DNA from: Prunella strophiata | Taxonomy: Eukaryota > Chordata > Aves > Passeriformes > Prunellidae | Assembly (NCBI GenBank): GCA_036583965.1 | Contig: JAZBQD010000031.1 | Coordinates: 992,001-1,056,000, forward strand | DNA: 64,000 nucleotides | Direction: 5' to 3' | In this document: in pieces, positions 25,301 through 56,779 of the stretch | How positions within the stretch are numbered: the stretch's first letter is position 1 | Layout of the letters: every line of letters starts with the position of its first letter | Translations under genes and position numbers: made by a program | The notes under the pieces: model-generated | Told to the model about the DNA's origin: nothing | Database searches by the model: none | What the model saw: only the letters and a program-made list of their open reading frames with translations

Positions 25301-25630
25301 GGGATTTTTGCAGCACCTCTGGATGTTCCTCCCAAAAAATTTCCCACCACCCATCTCCTTTCTCCAATTCCCATTCCCAGGAATCTCTGGAATCCCGGGA
25401 CACCCACCCAGGCAGAGCCATCTCCTTCCCACCCGTGATCCCGAGCGGGCGGAATTCCAGAATTCCCGCGAATTCCCAAGAACTCACTCACCTCATCCCG
25501 ACTCCCACAGGGAGGGAATTGCAGCCCGCGGAGCCGGAAGAGAGCGGAGGATCCCAGCTTGGAATTTCACAGGATCAGATCCTCACCCAAGCTCCGTGAT
25601 CACTCCTCAGGATTTTGGGGCTCCATCCTG

Positions 25631-26004
25631 ATGGAATTCCACCCGGGAAGAGCGTGCTTGCTCTCCCTCCTCCTCGTGGCCGCGCTGAGCCGCCGATCCC
25701 TGGAGAAATCCCTCCCCGTGGGCTACCGGGAGCACGAGGACCCGCGGGAATCCCCGGGGCTGATCCGGTGTGGGGAATACAGCAACCAGGTGCTCCCGGA
25801 CGGGCGGTGCCGCATCGTGGCCACGCTGCCGCAGGGCGACGAGCAGCGCTGCCCGGACCTGTCCGCTGCACCGACGAGGTCTCCTACTGGCTGCACGAGA
25901 ACGAGGAGCGCAAGCAGCAGATCCTGGAGCTCCGCGAGCTGATCTCCGAGCTCCAGGAGGAGCTGAGGAACCACCGGCACCGCGTCAAAGCCCTGGAGAT
26001 ACAG
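25631..26004 (+). CDS. Secreted coiled-coil protein, first coding exon, one frameshift
   Basis: ATG at 25631 opens a signal peptide (MEFHPGRACLLSLLLVAALS). A Cys-bearing segment follows (LIRCGEYSNQVLPDGRCRIV and QGDEQRCPDL). Just after CPDL, near 25862, the frame must slip by one missing base to continue as RCTDEVSYWLHENEERKQQ and the heptad-rich helix ILELRELISELQEELRNH to KALEIQ. The exon ends ATACAG|GTGGGA in phase 0. Cysteines plus a coiled coil behind a signal peptide suggest the N-terminal part of a fibrinogen-related or angiopoietin-like secreted protein, but no fibrinogen-like domain is visible in the window. I do not recognise it firmly. The one-base break is either an assembly error or a disabled gene. 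Confidence 0.6.
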
Positions 26005-26840
26005 GTGGGAGCGGAGTCCGTGGGGTTTTGGTTTTTGGTTTTTTTTTTTAACGTGGGTGATTCAAGCTCCTGGAATTTGGCAGGGTTAATTTCCTCCGCA
26101 TCAACCCCAAATCCTTGAGTTTTATCCATGGAACCTCCTCCACCTTTGTGCTTTCCTAAGAAAGGCTGTGGATCCATCCCATTCCCAAAGCCCTGGAGAT
26201 ACAGGTGGATGTGGAGTTCATCGGGTTTCCTTTTTTTCTGTGGGTGATTCCAGCTCCTGGAATTTGGCAGGGTCAGAACTTAGATCAGAACTTGCACTCC
26301 AGGGATAATTTCCTCAAAATAAACCCCAAAGCATTGAGTTTTATCCATGGAATCTCCTTGAGTTTTGCAAGGGCTGCAGATCCATCCCATTCCCAAAGCC
26401 CTGGAGACACAGGTGGAAGTGGAGTCGGTGGGGTTTTTTGGTTTTTGGTTTTTAACGTGGGTGATTCCAGCTCCTGGAATTTGGCAGGGTCAGAACTTGG
26501 ATCAGAAGCATTCCAGGGATAATTTTCCCAGTATCAGCCCCAAATCCTTGAGTTTTATCCATGGAATCTCCTTGAGTTTTGCAAGGGCTGCGGATCCATC
26601 CCATTCCCAAAGCCCTGGAGACACAGGTGGGAAGTGGAGTCCGTGGGGTTTTTGTTTTTTGGTTTTTAACGTGGGTGATTCCAGCTCCTGGAATTTGGCA
26701 GGTTGGGAACTTGGATCAGAAGCATTCCAGGGATAATTTCCTCAAAATAAATCCCAAAGCATTGAGTTTTATCCATGGAATCTCCTCGAGTTTTGCAAGG
26801 GCTGTGAATCCATCCCATTCCTGAAGCCCTGGAGATCCAG
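25985..26840 (+). repeat. Exon-edge array: donor of the coiled-coil exon copied 5 times
   Basis: Units of 200 to 214 bp each carry aaagccctggagatacag followed by a GT donor. The real exon end is at 26004, and copies end at 26204, 26412, 26626 and 26840 (the last two read acacag|gtgg and atccag|gtaa). The rest of the unit is intron sequence (gtgggtgattccagctcc, gagttttatccatggaat). About 18 coding bases are copied with each donor. Confidence 0.9.
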
Positions 26841-27270
26841 GTAAAAATATCCATGGGCCTTTTCCATGGGCACTTCCAGCTCCTGGAATTTGGCAGGTTG
26901 GGAACTTGGATCAGGAGCATTCCAGGGATAATTTCCTCAGCATCAGCCCCAAATCCTTGAGTTTTATCCATGGAATCTCCACCTTTGGAAGGGCTGTGGA
27001 CCCATTGCCATACCCACAGCAGGGATTGGGAAGTGGGAGGGTATTCCCAGGCCGCTGTGGGATTTGGGAATTTTTGGATAAATCTTGCTCTGCATAATGG
27101 GAACAAGGACAGAGTGGCACATTCCTGGTGGGATCAGGGTGTCCATCACCTGGAATTCGCTCTGGGAATCTCCTGCCAGCTTCACCCTGGATTTTATGTG
27201 GGATCAGAGCCTGCTTTTCCTGGAAAAAAGGAGGGAAAGGGATGTAAATGTTCCTTTAGGGGCTTCCAGG
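26841..27270 (+). other. Intron of the coiled-coil gene, no exon recognised
   Basis: Starts with the decaying end of the exon-edge array and continues as unique sequence up to a CR1-like fragment. No exon seen. Confidence 0.5.
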
Positions 27271-27610
27271 GCTGGAATTCTCAGGATGAGGAGAGGCTGG
27301 AGAGCTGGGAATGTGCAGCTGGATCAGGGGAGGATCCAGGGAATCCTTGGAGCCGCTTCCCAATCCCAAAGGGGCTCCAGGAGAGCTGGGATTTGGGCAA
27401 GGCCCAGAGGGGCAGGAGCCAGGGAATGGCTTCCAGTGGGAAAGGGGAGCTCGGGATTGTGGGATCTGGGGAAGGAATTCCTGGCTGGGCTGGAATTCCC
27501 AGAGAATCCCTGGCAGTGTCCAAGGGTGGATTTGGATCACCCTGGGATGGTGGGAAGTGTCCCTGCCCATGGAATGGGACGAGCTGGAATATCCCGACAC
27601 TGAAAATATT
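27270..27610 (+). mobile_element. CR1-like 3' fragment, longest 5' match
   Basis: Opens with tcaggatgaggagaggctgg and gagctgggaatgtgcagc, then ggaatggcttccagtggg, aaggaattcctggctggg, cccagagaatccctgg, ggcagtgtccaagggtgg and gtgtccctgcccatggaat. The gaggagaggctg start and tgtccctgcccatgg end are both standard in avian CR1 3' regions, so this copy is the best support for the family call. Confidence 0.62.
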
Positions 27611-27789
27611 TGGGAAGCATTCCCACATTCCCAACCTGCTCTTCCCTGCCCCTCACAGAATCCTGGGAATATCAATCCGGGTAGGATCTCCCATGAGAAT
27701 TCCAACCCCAGCCCTCGGCATCATTGATCCACAAATCCACCTCCTCACCACCATTCCCAATCCCGTTTTTTCCCCTTTTTCCCCCGCAG

Positions 27790-28012
27790 CACGAGGAGGC
27801 GTCGGGGCGGAACCAGAGCCTGATGCAGAGGGTGCAGGACCTGGAGCAGCATTCCCGGGAATCCAGCACGCTCCAGCACATCCAGGCCACGCTGCTCTAC
27901 GACATCCAGGCCCAGATCAACAACATCTCGGCCCTGGCAGACTGGGCCTGGAGGAACCCCAGCTGCCTGCACCCCGCCGAGCTCCGCGTCCAGGAGGAGA
28001 TGGGGCACCCAG
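27790..28012 (+). CDS. Secreted coiled-coil protein, second coding exon
   Basis: A pyrimidine tract and acceptor (tttttcccccgcag) lead into CACGAGGAGGCG in the phase set by the first exon (both phase 0). The product reads [20 protein letters not shown], then further helix ([20 protein letters not shown]), then [16 protein letters not shown] and [10 protein letters not shown]. It includes two N-x-S/T sites (NQS, NIS) and one Cys. It ends CACCCAG|GTGGGG, phase 1. The heptad pattern continues from exon 1. A C-terminal domain would be expected further right, but only arrays and a gap follow. Confidence 0.65.
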
Positions 28013-30498
28013 GTGGGGTCGGGAACGGGGTCGGGAATGGGGTTGGGAATGGGGTTGGGAATGGGATTGGGAATGGCATTGGGAATGGGGTCGGGAATGG
28101 GATTGGGAATGGGGTCGGGAATAGTGGTGGGATCCTGCTCCATCCCCATTCCCATGGGGTCTTCTTTTTTTACCATAAAAATATGGAGATTCTACCATAA
28201 AAATGTGCAGTTTTTACCATTGAAAATTCACAAAAATTCCCCAAAATGTGGAGTTTTTTTACCATTAAAAATTCATGTTTTCCACTTGAAAAACCTAACA
28301 ATTTTTGTTATTTCTCTGGTTTTAGTGAATTTTTTTTTTGTTTTTTGGCCGGGTTTTTGGTTCTTTTCCAGGAGGAGATGGGGCACCCAGGTGGTGGGAA
28401 TGGGATCAGGAATGGGATCAGGAATGGGATTGGGAATGGGGTCGGGAATGGGATCAGGAATGGGATTGGGAATGGGATTGGGAATGGTGGTGGGATCCTG
28501 CTCCATCCCCATTCCATGGGAGCTTTTCCAGCTCCGTGGGTGTGGGATGTGCTCAGGACCACACCTGGATTTTTTCCAAACCCAGGGAATCTTTTCCATC
28601 CAAAAAACCCACCCAAAATTCCCAAAAATGTGGAGTTTTTTACCATAAAAAAGCTCACAAAATATTTCCAAAATTTGGAGTGTCTACCATAAAAATGTGG
28701 AGTTTTTACCATTGAAAATTCACAAAAATTCCCCAAAAATGTGGGGGTTTTTACCACTAAAAATTTCATGTTTTCCACTTAAAAACCCAATAATTTTTTG
28801 GAAGTTCTCTGGTTTTAGTGATTTTTTATTTTTTGTTTTTTGGCCGGGTTTTTGGTTCTTTTCCAGGAGGAGATGCAGCAGCCAGGTGGTGGGAATGGGA
28901 TCAGGAATGGGATCAGGAATGGGATTGGGAATAGGATCAGGAATGGTGGTGGGATCCTGCTCCATCCCCATTCCCATGGGGTCTTCTTTTTTAACCATAA
29001 AAATATGGAGTTTTTACCATAAAAATTGTGGATTTTTTTGCCATAAAAAGTTCACAGAAAATCCCCCAAAAAAATGGAGTTTATGCAATAAAAAATTCAC
29101 TAAAAATCCTTGAAAATGTGGAGTAAAAATCCATGTTTTCCACTTAAAAACCCAATCAATTTTTTGGAAGTTCTCTGGTTTTAGTGAATTTTTTTTTGTT
29201 TTTTTGCTGGGTTTTTGGTTCTTTTCCAGGAGGAGATGCAGCAGCCAGGTGGTGGGAATGGGGTCAGGAATGGGATCAGGAATGGGATTGGGAATGGGAT
29301 TGGGAATGGTGGTGGGATCCTGCTCCATCCCCATTCCCATGGGGTCTTCTTTTTTTACCATAAAAATATGGAGTTTTTGCCATAAAAATTGTGGATTTTT
29401 TGCCATAAAAAGTTCACAGAAAATTCCCCCCAAAAATGGAGTTTATGCTATAAAAAATTTACTAAAATCCCCAAAAATGTGGAGTAAAAAATCCATGTTT
29501 TCCACTTAAAAACCTAACAATTTTTTAAAATTTCTCTGTTTTTAGTGATTTTTTTATTCCTGAAGGGTTCTTGGTTCTTTTCCAGGAGGAGATACAACAT
29601 CCAGGTGGCGGGAATGGGATCAGGAATGGGGTCAGGAATGGGATTGGGAATGGTGGGGGGATCCCACTCTATCCAGGTTCTGTGGGAGCTTTTCCAGCTC
29701 CATGAGTCTGGGATGTGCTCAGGATCACACCTGGAGTTTGCCCAAATCCTGGGAATGTTTTCCATCCAAAAAACCCACAAAAAAATCCCAAAAATGTGTA
29801 GTTTTTACCATAAAAATTTTCACAAAAAATCCCCCAAAATTAAGTGTTGTTTACCATAAAAATGTGCAGTTTTTACCATAAAAAGTTCACAGAAAATCCC
29901 CCCCAAAAAATGGAGTTTATGCAATAAAAAATTCACTAAAATCCCCAAAAATGTGGAGTAAAAAATCCATGTTTTCCACTTAAAAACCTAACAATTTTTT
30001 TAAATTTCTCTGGTTTTAGTGATTTTTTTTTTTTTTTTGGCCGGGTTTTTGGTTCTTTTCCAGGAGGAGATGCAGCATCCAGGTGGTGGGAATGGGGTTG
30101 GGAATGGGATCAGGAATGGGATTGGGAATGGTGGTGGGATCCCGCTCCATCCCCATTCCCATGGGGTCTTCTGGAGCTTTTCCAGCTCCGTGGGTGTGGG
30201 ATGTGCTCAGGACCATACCTGGATTTTTTCCAAACCCAGGGAATCTTTTCCATCCAAAAAACCCACCCAAAATTCCCAAAAATGTGGAGTTTTTACCATA
30301 AAAAGTTCACAGAAAATCCCCCCAAAAATGGAGTTTATGCAATAAAAAATTCACTAAAAATCCTTGAAAATGTGGAGTAAAAAATCCATGTTTTCCACTT
30401 AAAAACCCAACAATTTTTTGGAAGTTCTCTGTTTTAGTGATTTTTTTTTTTTTTGGCCGGGTTTTTGGTTCTTTTCCAGGAGGAGATGCAGCAGCCAG
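27990..30498 (+). repeat. Exon-edge array: 19-nt pseudo-microexon with splice sites, 7 copies
   Basis: The last 19 nt of the preceding exon (gaggagatggggcacccag) recur at 28372-28390, 28867-28885, 29230-29248, 29586-29604, 30064-30082 and 30480-30498. Each copy is preceded by a new acceptor context (tttggttcttttccag) and followed by a donor gtggtgggaatgg or gtggcgggaatgg. Units are about 360-490 bp and include gtgggatcctgctccatccc and accataaaaatgtggagttt blocks. Each copy has everything a tiny exon needs. Confidence 0.88.
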
Positions 30499-30730
30499 GT
30501 GGTGGGAATGGGATCAGGAATGGGATCAGGAATGGGATCAGGAATGGGATCAGGAATGGGATCAGGAATGGGGTCAGGAATGGGATCAGGAATGGGGTCA
30601 GGAATGGGATCAGGAATGGGATCAGGAATGGGATCAGGAATGGGATCAGGAATGGGATCAGGAATGGGGTCAGGAATGGGATCAGGAATGGGATCAGGAA
30701 TGGGATCAGGAATGGGATTGGGAATGGTGG
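30498..30730. repeat. 12-bp gggatcaggaat microarray
   Basis: About 19 near-perfect units (gggatcaggaat, a few ggggtcaggaat) expand the spacer behind the last pseudo-microexon. The same words occur in two to four copies in each earlier unit, so this is a local secondary expansion. Confidence 0.93.
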
Positions 30731-30879
30731 TGGGATCCTGCTCCATCCCCATTCCCATGGGGTCTTCTGGAGCTTTTCCAGCTCCGTGGGTGTGGGATGT
30801 GCTCAGGACCATACCTGGATTTTTTCCAAACCCAGGGAATCTTTTCCATCCAAAAAACCCACCCAAAATTCCCAAAAAT

Positions 30880-31100
30880 GTGGAGTTTTTACCATAAAAA
30901 GTTCACAAAAATCCCCAAAAATTTGGAGTTTTTACCATAAAAATGTGGAGTTTTTACCATTAAAAACTCACAAAACATCTCTAAAAATGTGGAGTTTTTA
31001 CCATAAAAATTTCACAAAAATCCCCAAAAATGTGGAGTTTTTACCATAAAAATGTGGAGTTTTTACCATAAAAAGTCACAAAAATCACCAAAAATGTGGA
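30880..31100. repeat. accataaaaatgtggagttt repeats up to the gap
   Basis: Short tandem copies of gtggagtttttaccataaaa, also present inside the 360-490 bp units to the left, continue up to the second gap. Confidence 0.85.
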
Positions 31101-31600
31101 NNNNNNNNNNNNNNNNNNNNNNNNNNNNNNNNNNNNNNNNNNNNNNNNNNNNNNNNNNNNNNNNNNNNNNNNNNNNNNNNNNNNNNNNNNNNNNNNNNNN
31201 NNNNNNNNNNNNNNNNNNNNNNNNNNNNNNNNNNNNNNNNNNNNNNNNNNNNNNNNNNNNNNNNNNNNNNNNNNNNNNNNNNNNNNNNNNNNNNNNNNNN
31301 NNNNNNNNNNNNNNNNNNNNNNNNNNNNNNNNNNNNNNNNNNNNNNNNNNNNNNNNNNNNNNNNNNNNNNNNNNNNNNNNNNNNNNNNNNNNNNNNNNNN
31401 NNNNNNNNNNNNNNNNNNNNNNNNNNNNNNNNNNNNNNNNNNNNNNNNNNNNNNNNNNNNNNNNNNNNNNNNNNNNNNNNNNNNNNNNNNNNNNNNNNNN
31501 NNNNNNNNNNNNNNNNNNNNNNNNNNNNNNNNNNNNNNNNNNNNNNNNNNNNNNNNNNNNNNNNNNNNNNNNNNNNNNNNNNNNNNNNNNNNNNNNNNNN
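31101..31600. other. Assembly gap (500 N)
   Basis: Exactly 500 unknown bases between the array behind the coiled-coil gene and the 3' flank of DRC1. Adjacency of the two genes is therefore not proven by this window. Confidence 0.98.
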
Positions 31601-31784
31601 GGTGTCCTGCCTGGAATTAGGATGGGATTTACGTTTCCATCCCTAGAATTCCATAATTTCATGCAGCAGATCCCACTTTTTTTTGGCACTTCCCATAATT
31701 CCAAGAATTCCCTGGATGATGGGAACACCTGGATGTGCTCCCATTCCCGAGCTGCTCCGCACACAGATCCAGGTTTGGGAATGA

Positions 31785-31790
31785 TTTATT
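31785..31790 (-). terminator. Poly(A) signal of DRC1
   Basis: Minus-strand AATAAA (plus tttatt) about 108 bp beyond the DRC1 stop codon, in otherwise GC-rich sequence. It fits a short 3' untranslated region. Confidence 0.6.
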
Positions 31791-31897
31791 AACCCTTTCC
31801 AGGAATTCCCTGGCTCAGATCCAGGGAAATCCACGCCCGGCGCCGGCGATTCCCGGGATCCGTGTCCGGAATATCGCCGGGAATGGGAAGGCAGAGC

Positions 31898-52200
<20,303 letters not shown>

Positions 52201-52339
52201 GAGCGTCATGGCCCCCCCTTCCCCTCCGAAATTTCCCAAACTTTCCCGGCGCCTTTCCGTGGGAAAAGCAGCGGGAAAAACGGAACCGGGAGAGCTCGGC
52301 CCGCTCCGTCCCGCTGGGATCCGGGAGCTGGGGACGGGG

Positions 52340-53240
52340 TTGGAATGTGGGGATGGAATTCCCAGAGGATTCCTGGGAGTGTCCAAGGAAGGGCTGGAGC
52401 AGCCCGGGATCAGGGGTTGGGATGGGATGGGATTGAAAGTCCATGGATCCCATCCCAAACCATTCCTGGATTCTGGGATCAAGGACACTCAGGATCCATC
52501 CCGAGGGATTTTTATGGAAATCAGGGATGGTAAAGGGAAGGGAGACCCTTCCTGGAGTCCTGAATTCCCAGGGAAGCCCCTGGATCCTGAAATTCCTTCT
52601 GAAGGAGGGAATCGGGATGGGGATGGATCCAATCCAGGAGAGCTGGGAATGGAGGAAATTCCAGTGGGAAAGGGGAGCTTGGGACTTGTGGGATCTGGGG
52701 AAGGAATTCCTGGCTGGGCTGGAATTCCCAGAGAATCCCTGGATCCCTGGCAGTGTCCAAGGGTGGATTTGGAGCACCCTGGGATGGTGGGAAGTGTCCC
52801 TGGGATCATGGGATTGAAGGTCCATGGATCCCATCCCAAACCATTCTGGGATTCTGGGATCAAGGACACTCAGGATCCATCCTGAGGAGTTTTGATGGAA
52901 TTCGGGGATGTAAAAGGGAAGGGAAACCATTCCTGGAGTCCTGAATTCCCAGGGAATTCCCAAAATTCCTTCTCAAGGAGGAATTCAGGATGGGGATGGA
53001 TCTAATGCCAGGCTGGAGAGCTGGGAATGTGCAGCTGGATCAGGGGAGGATCCAGGGAATCCTTGGAGCCGCTTCCCGATGCCAAAGGGGCTCCAGGAGA
53101 GCTGGGATTTGGGCAAGGGCTGGAGGGGCAGGAGCCAGGGAATGGCTTCCAGTGGGAAAGGGGAGCTTGGGATTGCTGGGATCTGGGGAAGGAATTCCTG
53201 GCTGGGCTGGAATTCCCAGAGAATCCCAGGATGGGGATCC
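52340..53240 (+). mobile_element. Cluster of three CR1-like copies
   Basis: Partial copy at 52350-52470, shared segment to 52620, second copy at 52630-52860, shared segment to 52985, third copy at 52995-53235. The word order matches the 37 kb cluster. Confidence 0.57.
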
Positions 53241-55000
53241 CACTCCCAATTCCTGGGATTTGCTTTCCCAGCCTCTCTCATCCCTCTCCTCCCGTGCCGA
53301 GCTCCCGGATCGCTGGGAATTCCATGGATTCCATGGAAGGCAGGGAGCGGAGCCCTCCCGGCTCAGCATTCCCGGGCCTCTCCCGCCTCCTCCTCCTCCT
53401 CCTCCTCCGGGATGCGGGAGCGCCTGTTGCCATGGGGTTGCCATGGAATTCGGATCCGCAGTTTCCATGGAAATCGCAGGAGGTTGGGAATGGGATGGGG
53501 ATGGGGATGGGGGAGGGGGTGAGGCCCTGCCAGGGTTCCCGGGATGGACCCGCACGGGGAAACAAAAATTCCAGGATTTCCCAAGCTCTGGTTGCCCAAA
53601 TCCTGCTCTTTTCCCTTCCTGGAGATCCCAGGGAATGTTCCCTTTGTTGTTTTTCCCCTGGAATTTCGCAGCCCCGATGGGGCTGGTTTGGGGTCAAGGA
53701 GTGGGAACATCCCATGGGATAATTTATGGGAAAACCCTGCTGGATTTTGGGATATCCCGACCCCTTTTTGGGGATTGCTCCAGGATCCGAATTATTCCCT
53801 CCAGGAATCCTGAAGTGGGAAAAGAAAGGGGAAAATCCGGGAATTTTGGCCCCGCAATCCCTTTCCCAATCCCAAAGGATGAGGAAAAATGGGATGACCC
53901 CATGACCTGACCCCATCCATCCACTTTCATTCCCGCCGTTTTCCAGGATTTTCGTCGGGAAAAAGATTTCCCCACCCCCTAAAACTCATCCCAAAGTGGA
54001 ATTATCCATGAAAATCCTGGAATTACGGCCTCGCCGCAGGTTTGGAAGGCCGGGAAAGCCCCGAATTCCTTGGAATTCTGCGGGAGGCTGGCAAGAGGAG
54101 GAGGAGGGGGAGGAAGGGGGGGAGGGTTGGAATTTTTTTTCCCCAGTTTTTCCATCCTGAAGATGGCAGCAAGCACCCGCAGCATTCCCGGCAGTGGGAA
54201 CAGCTCCATCCGACCCTCTGGAAGCGGCTCCAACTTCTCCCGCTCCCAAATCCCGGCCGGATCCCTCCGGAGCTCATTCCCTGCTCCAGCATTTCCTTTG
54301 GAAAAAGTAAGTTAATCCCTATTTTTATTAAAAAAAAAAAAATTAAATTTTATTTTTTTCCGAGCCGCAATTCCAAAGCGTCGCTCCCTAGCGATGGGAG
54401 GGAAAATAAAAAAAAAAAAAAAAAAAAAATCCCGGCGGGTTTTGATTCCCAGCTCTCCGTGCCAATGGAAAAAGGGGAAAATTGGGAAGTGGAAAAAACG
54501 GGGGGAGGGAGCAGCGGTTTCCCGGGAGCCGTTCCCGGAGCGACGGGATCGCCTCTGGAAAAGGGAGCATGGGATGGCTCAGCCGCCTCCTGAGCCAGTT
54601 CTCCTGTGAGTCCTCCTCGGGAATCCGCCGGGATTTCGGGAATGGGAGCGGGGCTGGGATTCGGGAAGGGAATTTGAGAGGTTTTTTTCCCCCCCAGCCC
54701 GAGGGATGGTCCCGAACTCGCGTGGGCGAGGTGGGATCGGGATGAGGGGATGGAGATGGAGCGGGGGAAAGGAGCGGCGTGAGGAAGAGGAGCGGGATGT
54801 CCCCGCCGCAACTCCGCGGAGATTCCCGGAGGGAATCTTTTGGGATCCGACCCGCGGAGATTCCCGGCCCTGTGGATCCGGGATTCGAGGCGGGAGCGTG
54901 GGAATTGCGCATCTCCGTGCGTGGGAGAGCTCGGGAACAGCTCGGGATCCATGGATCCACGGGGGGATCCACGGAGGGATCCGGGGCCATCCCTGGGGAG
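53240..55000. other. No gene recognised between DRC1 and the third gap
   Basis: Mixed GC-rich sequence with A runs (54330-54345, 54411-54429) and an aggaggagg patch (54095-54120). Two short ATG-to-donor stretches on the plus strand (54163-54308 and 54573-54605) could be first exons, but neither resembles a known protein. Confidence 0.4.
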
Positions 55001-55002
55001 AG

Positions 55003-55353
55003 GGATTTGCCCTCAGGATCCCGGGATTTGCCCTCAGGATCCCGGGATTTGCCCTCAGGATCCCGGGATTTGCCCTCAGGATCCCGGGATTTGCCCTCAG
55101 GATCCCGGGATTTGCCCTCAGGATCCCGGGATTTGCCCTCAGGATCCCGGGATTTGCCCTCAGGATCCCGGGATTTGCCCTCAGGATCCCGGGATTTGCC
55201 CTCAGGATCCCGGGATTTGCCCTCAGGATCCCGGGATTTGCCCTCAGGATCCCGGGATTTGCCCTCAGGATCCCGGGATTTGCCCTCAGGATCCCGGGAT
55301 TTGCCCTCAGGATCCCGGGATTTGCCCTCAGGATCCCGGGATTTGCCCTCAGA
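55003..55353. repeat. 21-bp ggatcccgggatttgccctca array
   Basis: Seventeen units without visible variation run straight into the third gap, so the true length is unknown. Confidence 0.96.
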
Positions 55354-55853
55354 NNNNNNNNNNNNNNNNNNNNNNNNNNNNNNNNNNNNNNNNNNNNNNN
55401 NNNNNNNNNNNNNNNNNNNNNNNNNNNNNNNNNNNNNNNNNNNNNNNNNNNNNNNNNNNNNNNNNNNNNNNNNNNNNNNNNNNNNNNNNNNNNNNNNNNN
55501 NNNNNNNNNNNNNNNNNNNNNNNNNNNNNNNNNNNNNNNNNNNNNNNNNNNNNNNNNNNNNNNNNNNNNNNNNNNNNNNNNNNNNNNNNNNNNNNNNNNN
55601 NNNNNNNNNNNNNNNNNNNNNNNNNNNNNNNNNNNNNNNNNNNNNNNNNNNNNNNNNNNNNNNNNNNNNNNNNNNNNNNNNNNNNNNNNNNNNNNNNNNN
55701 NNNNNNNNNNNNNNNNNNNNNNNNNNNNNNNNNNNNNNNNNNNNNNNNNNNNNNNNNNNNNNNNNNNNNNNNNNNNNNNNNNNNNNNNNNNNNNNNNNNN
55801 NNNNNNNNNNNNNNNNNNNNNNNNNNNNNNNNNNNNNNNNNNNNNNNNNNNNN
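55354..55853. other. Assembly gap (500 N)
   Basis: Exactly 500 unknown bases. Sequence on its two sides is unrelated (21-bp array to the left, tattccaaagttttttggg words to the right), so at least one array boundary is missing. Confidence 0.98.
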
Positions 55854-56680
55854 GGGGTTTTTTGGGGGGATATTCCAAAGTTTTATGGAAATATTCCCGG
55901 TTTTTGGGGATATTCCAGGTTTTTTTTTTGAAATATTTCAAGGTTTTATGGGAATACCTGAAGTTTTTTGGGGTATTCCAAAGTTTTTTGGGAATATTCT
56001 GGGTTTTTTTGGGATTTTCACCCCTCAGAGCACCCAAATCCCACCCAAACTCCCACCCCTCTGGAAAAGCCAAATCCCAAGGAAAAATTCACCAATCCGA
56101 GAGAGAGGAACAAATCCATTTATTGGGAATATTCCTGGGGAAAAACTCGGGAAAATCCAGCTCAAAAAGGGGAAAAGCTGACCTAAAAGAGGGAAAATCC
56201 AGCCCAAAAAAGGGGGAAAATCCAGCCTGGAAAAGTGGGAAAACCCAGTTAAAAATGAGGGAAATTCCAACTCCAAAGAGGGAAAATCCAGACTCCAACA
56301 AGAGGGAAAAGTTGGGAAATCCAGCCTAAAATCCAAATGCCAAAGAGAGGAAAAATCCAACCTGAAAACCTGGGAAAATCTGACCTAAAAAAGAGGGAAA
56401 ATCCAGCTGAAAAAGGAATTAAAATCCGACCTAAAAGAAGGAAAATCCAGGAAAAAACTTGGGAAAATCCAAACCCCAGAGGGAGAATCCATCTCGAAAG
56501 GAAGGAAAATCCAACCCCAAAAACAGGGAAAATCTGACCTAAAAAAGAGGGAAAATCCAATGGGAAAACTTGGGAAATTCCAGCCCAAAAACCTGGGAAA
56601 ATCCAACCCCAAATTTGGGAAAACTGAACACCAAACTTGGGAAAATCCAACCCCAAACTTGGGAAATCCATCCCAAACCC
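55854..56680. repeat. ggaaaatccaaccccaaa microarrays
   Basis: Begins with ggaatattccaaggtttt words (to about 56020). From 56145 it is a loose array of gggaaaatccagcc and ctaaaaaagag words. No exon seen. Confidence 0.8.
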
Positions 56681-56779
56681 TGGGAATGAGATGGACACGA
56701 CTCCAAACATTCCATGGAATTGGGAACAGCCCAACCCAACCCAACCCAATGAACCCAACCCCGGCTCCAGAGCTGGCCC

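Noticed and set aside
52205..52330. Plus-strand ATG (MAPPSPPKFP) opposite the DRC1 promoter
   Set aside because: Could be a divergent transcript, but the frame soon runs into CR1-like sequence and shows no domain.
54163..54605. Two short plus-strand ATG-to-GT stretches (MAASTRSIPG and MGWLSRLLSQ)
   Set aside because: Plausible first exons by signals alone, but no family match and no second exon before the gap.
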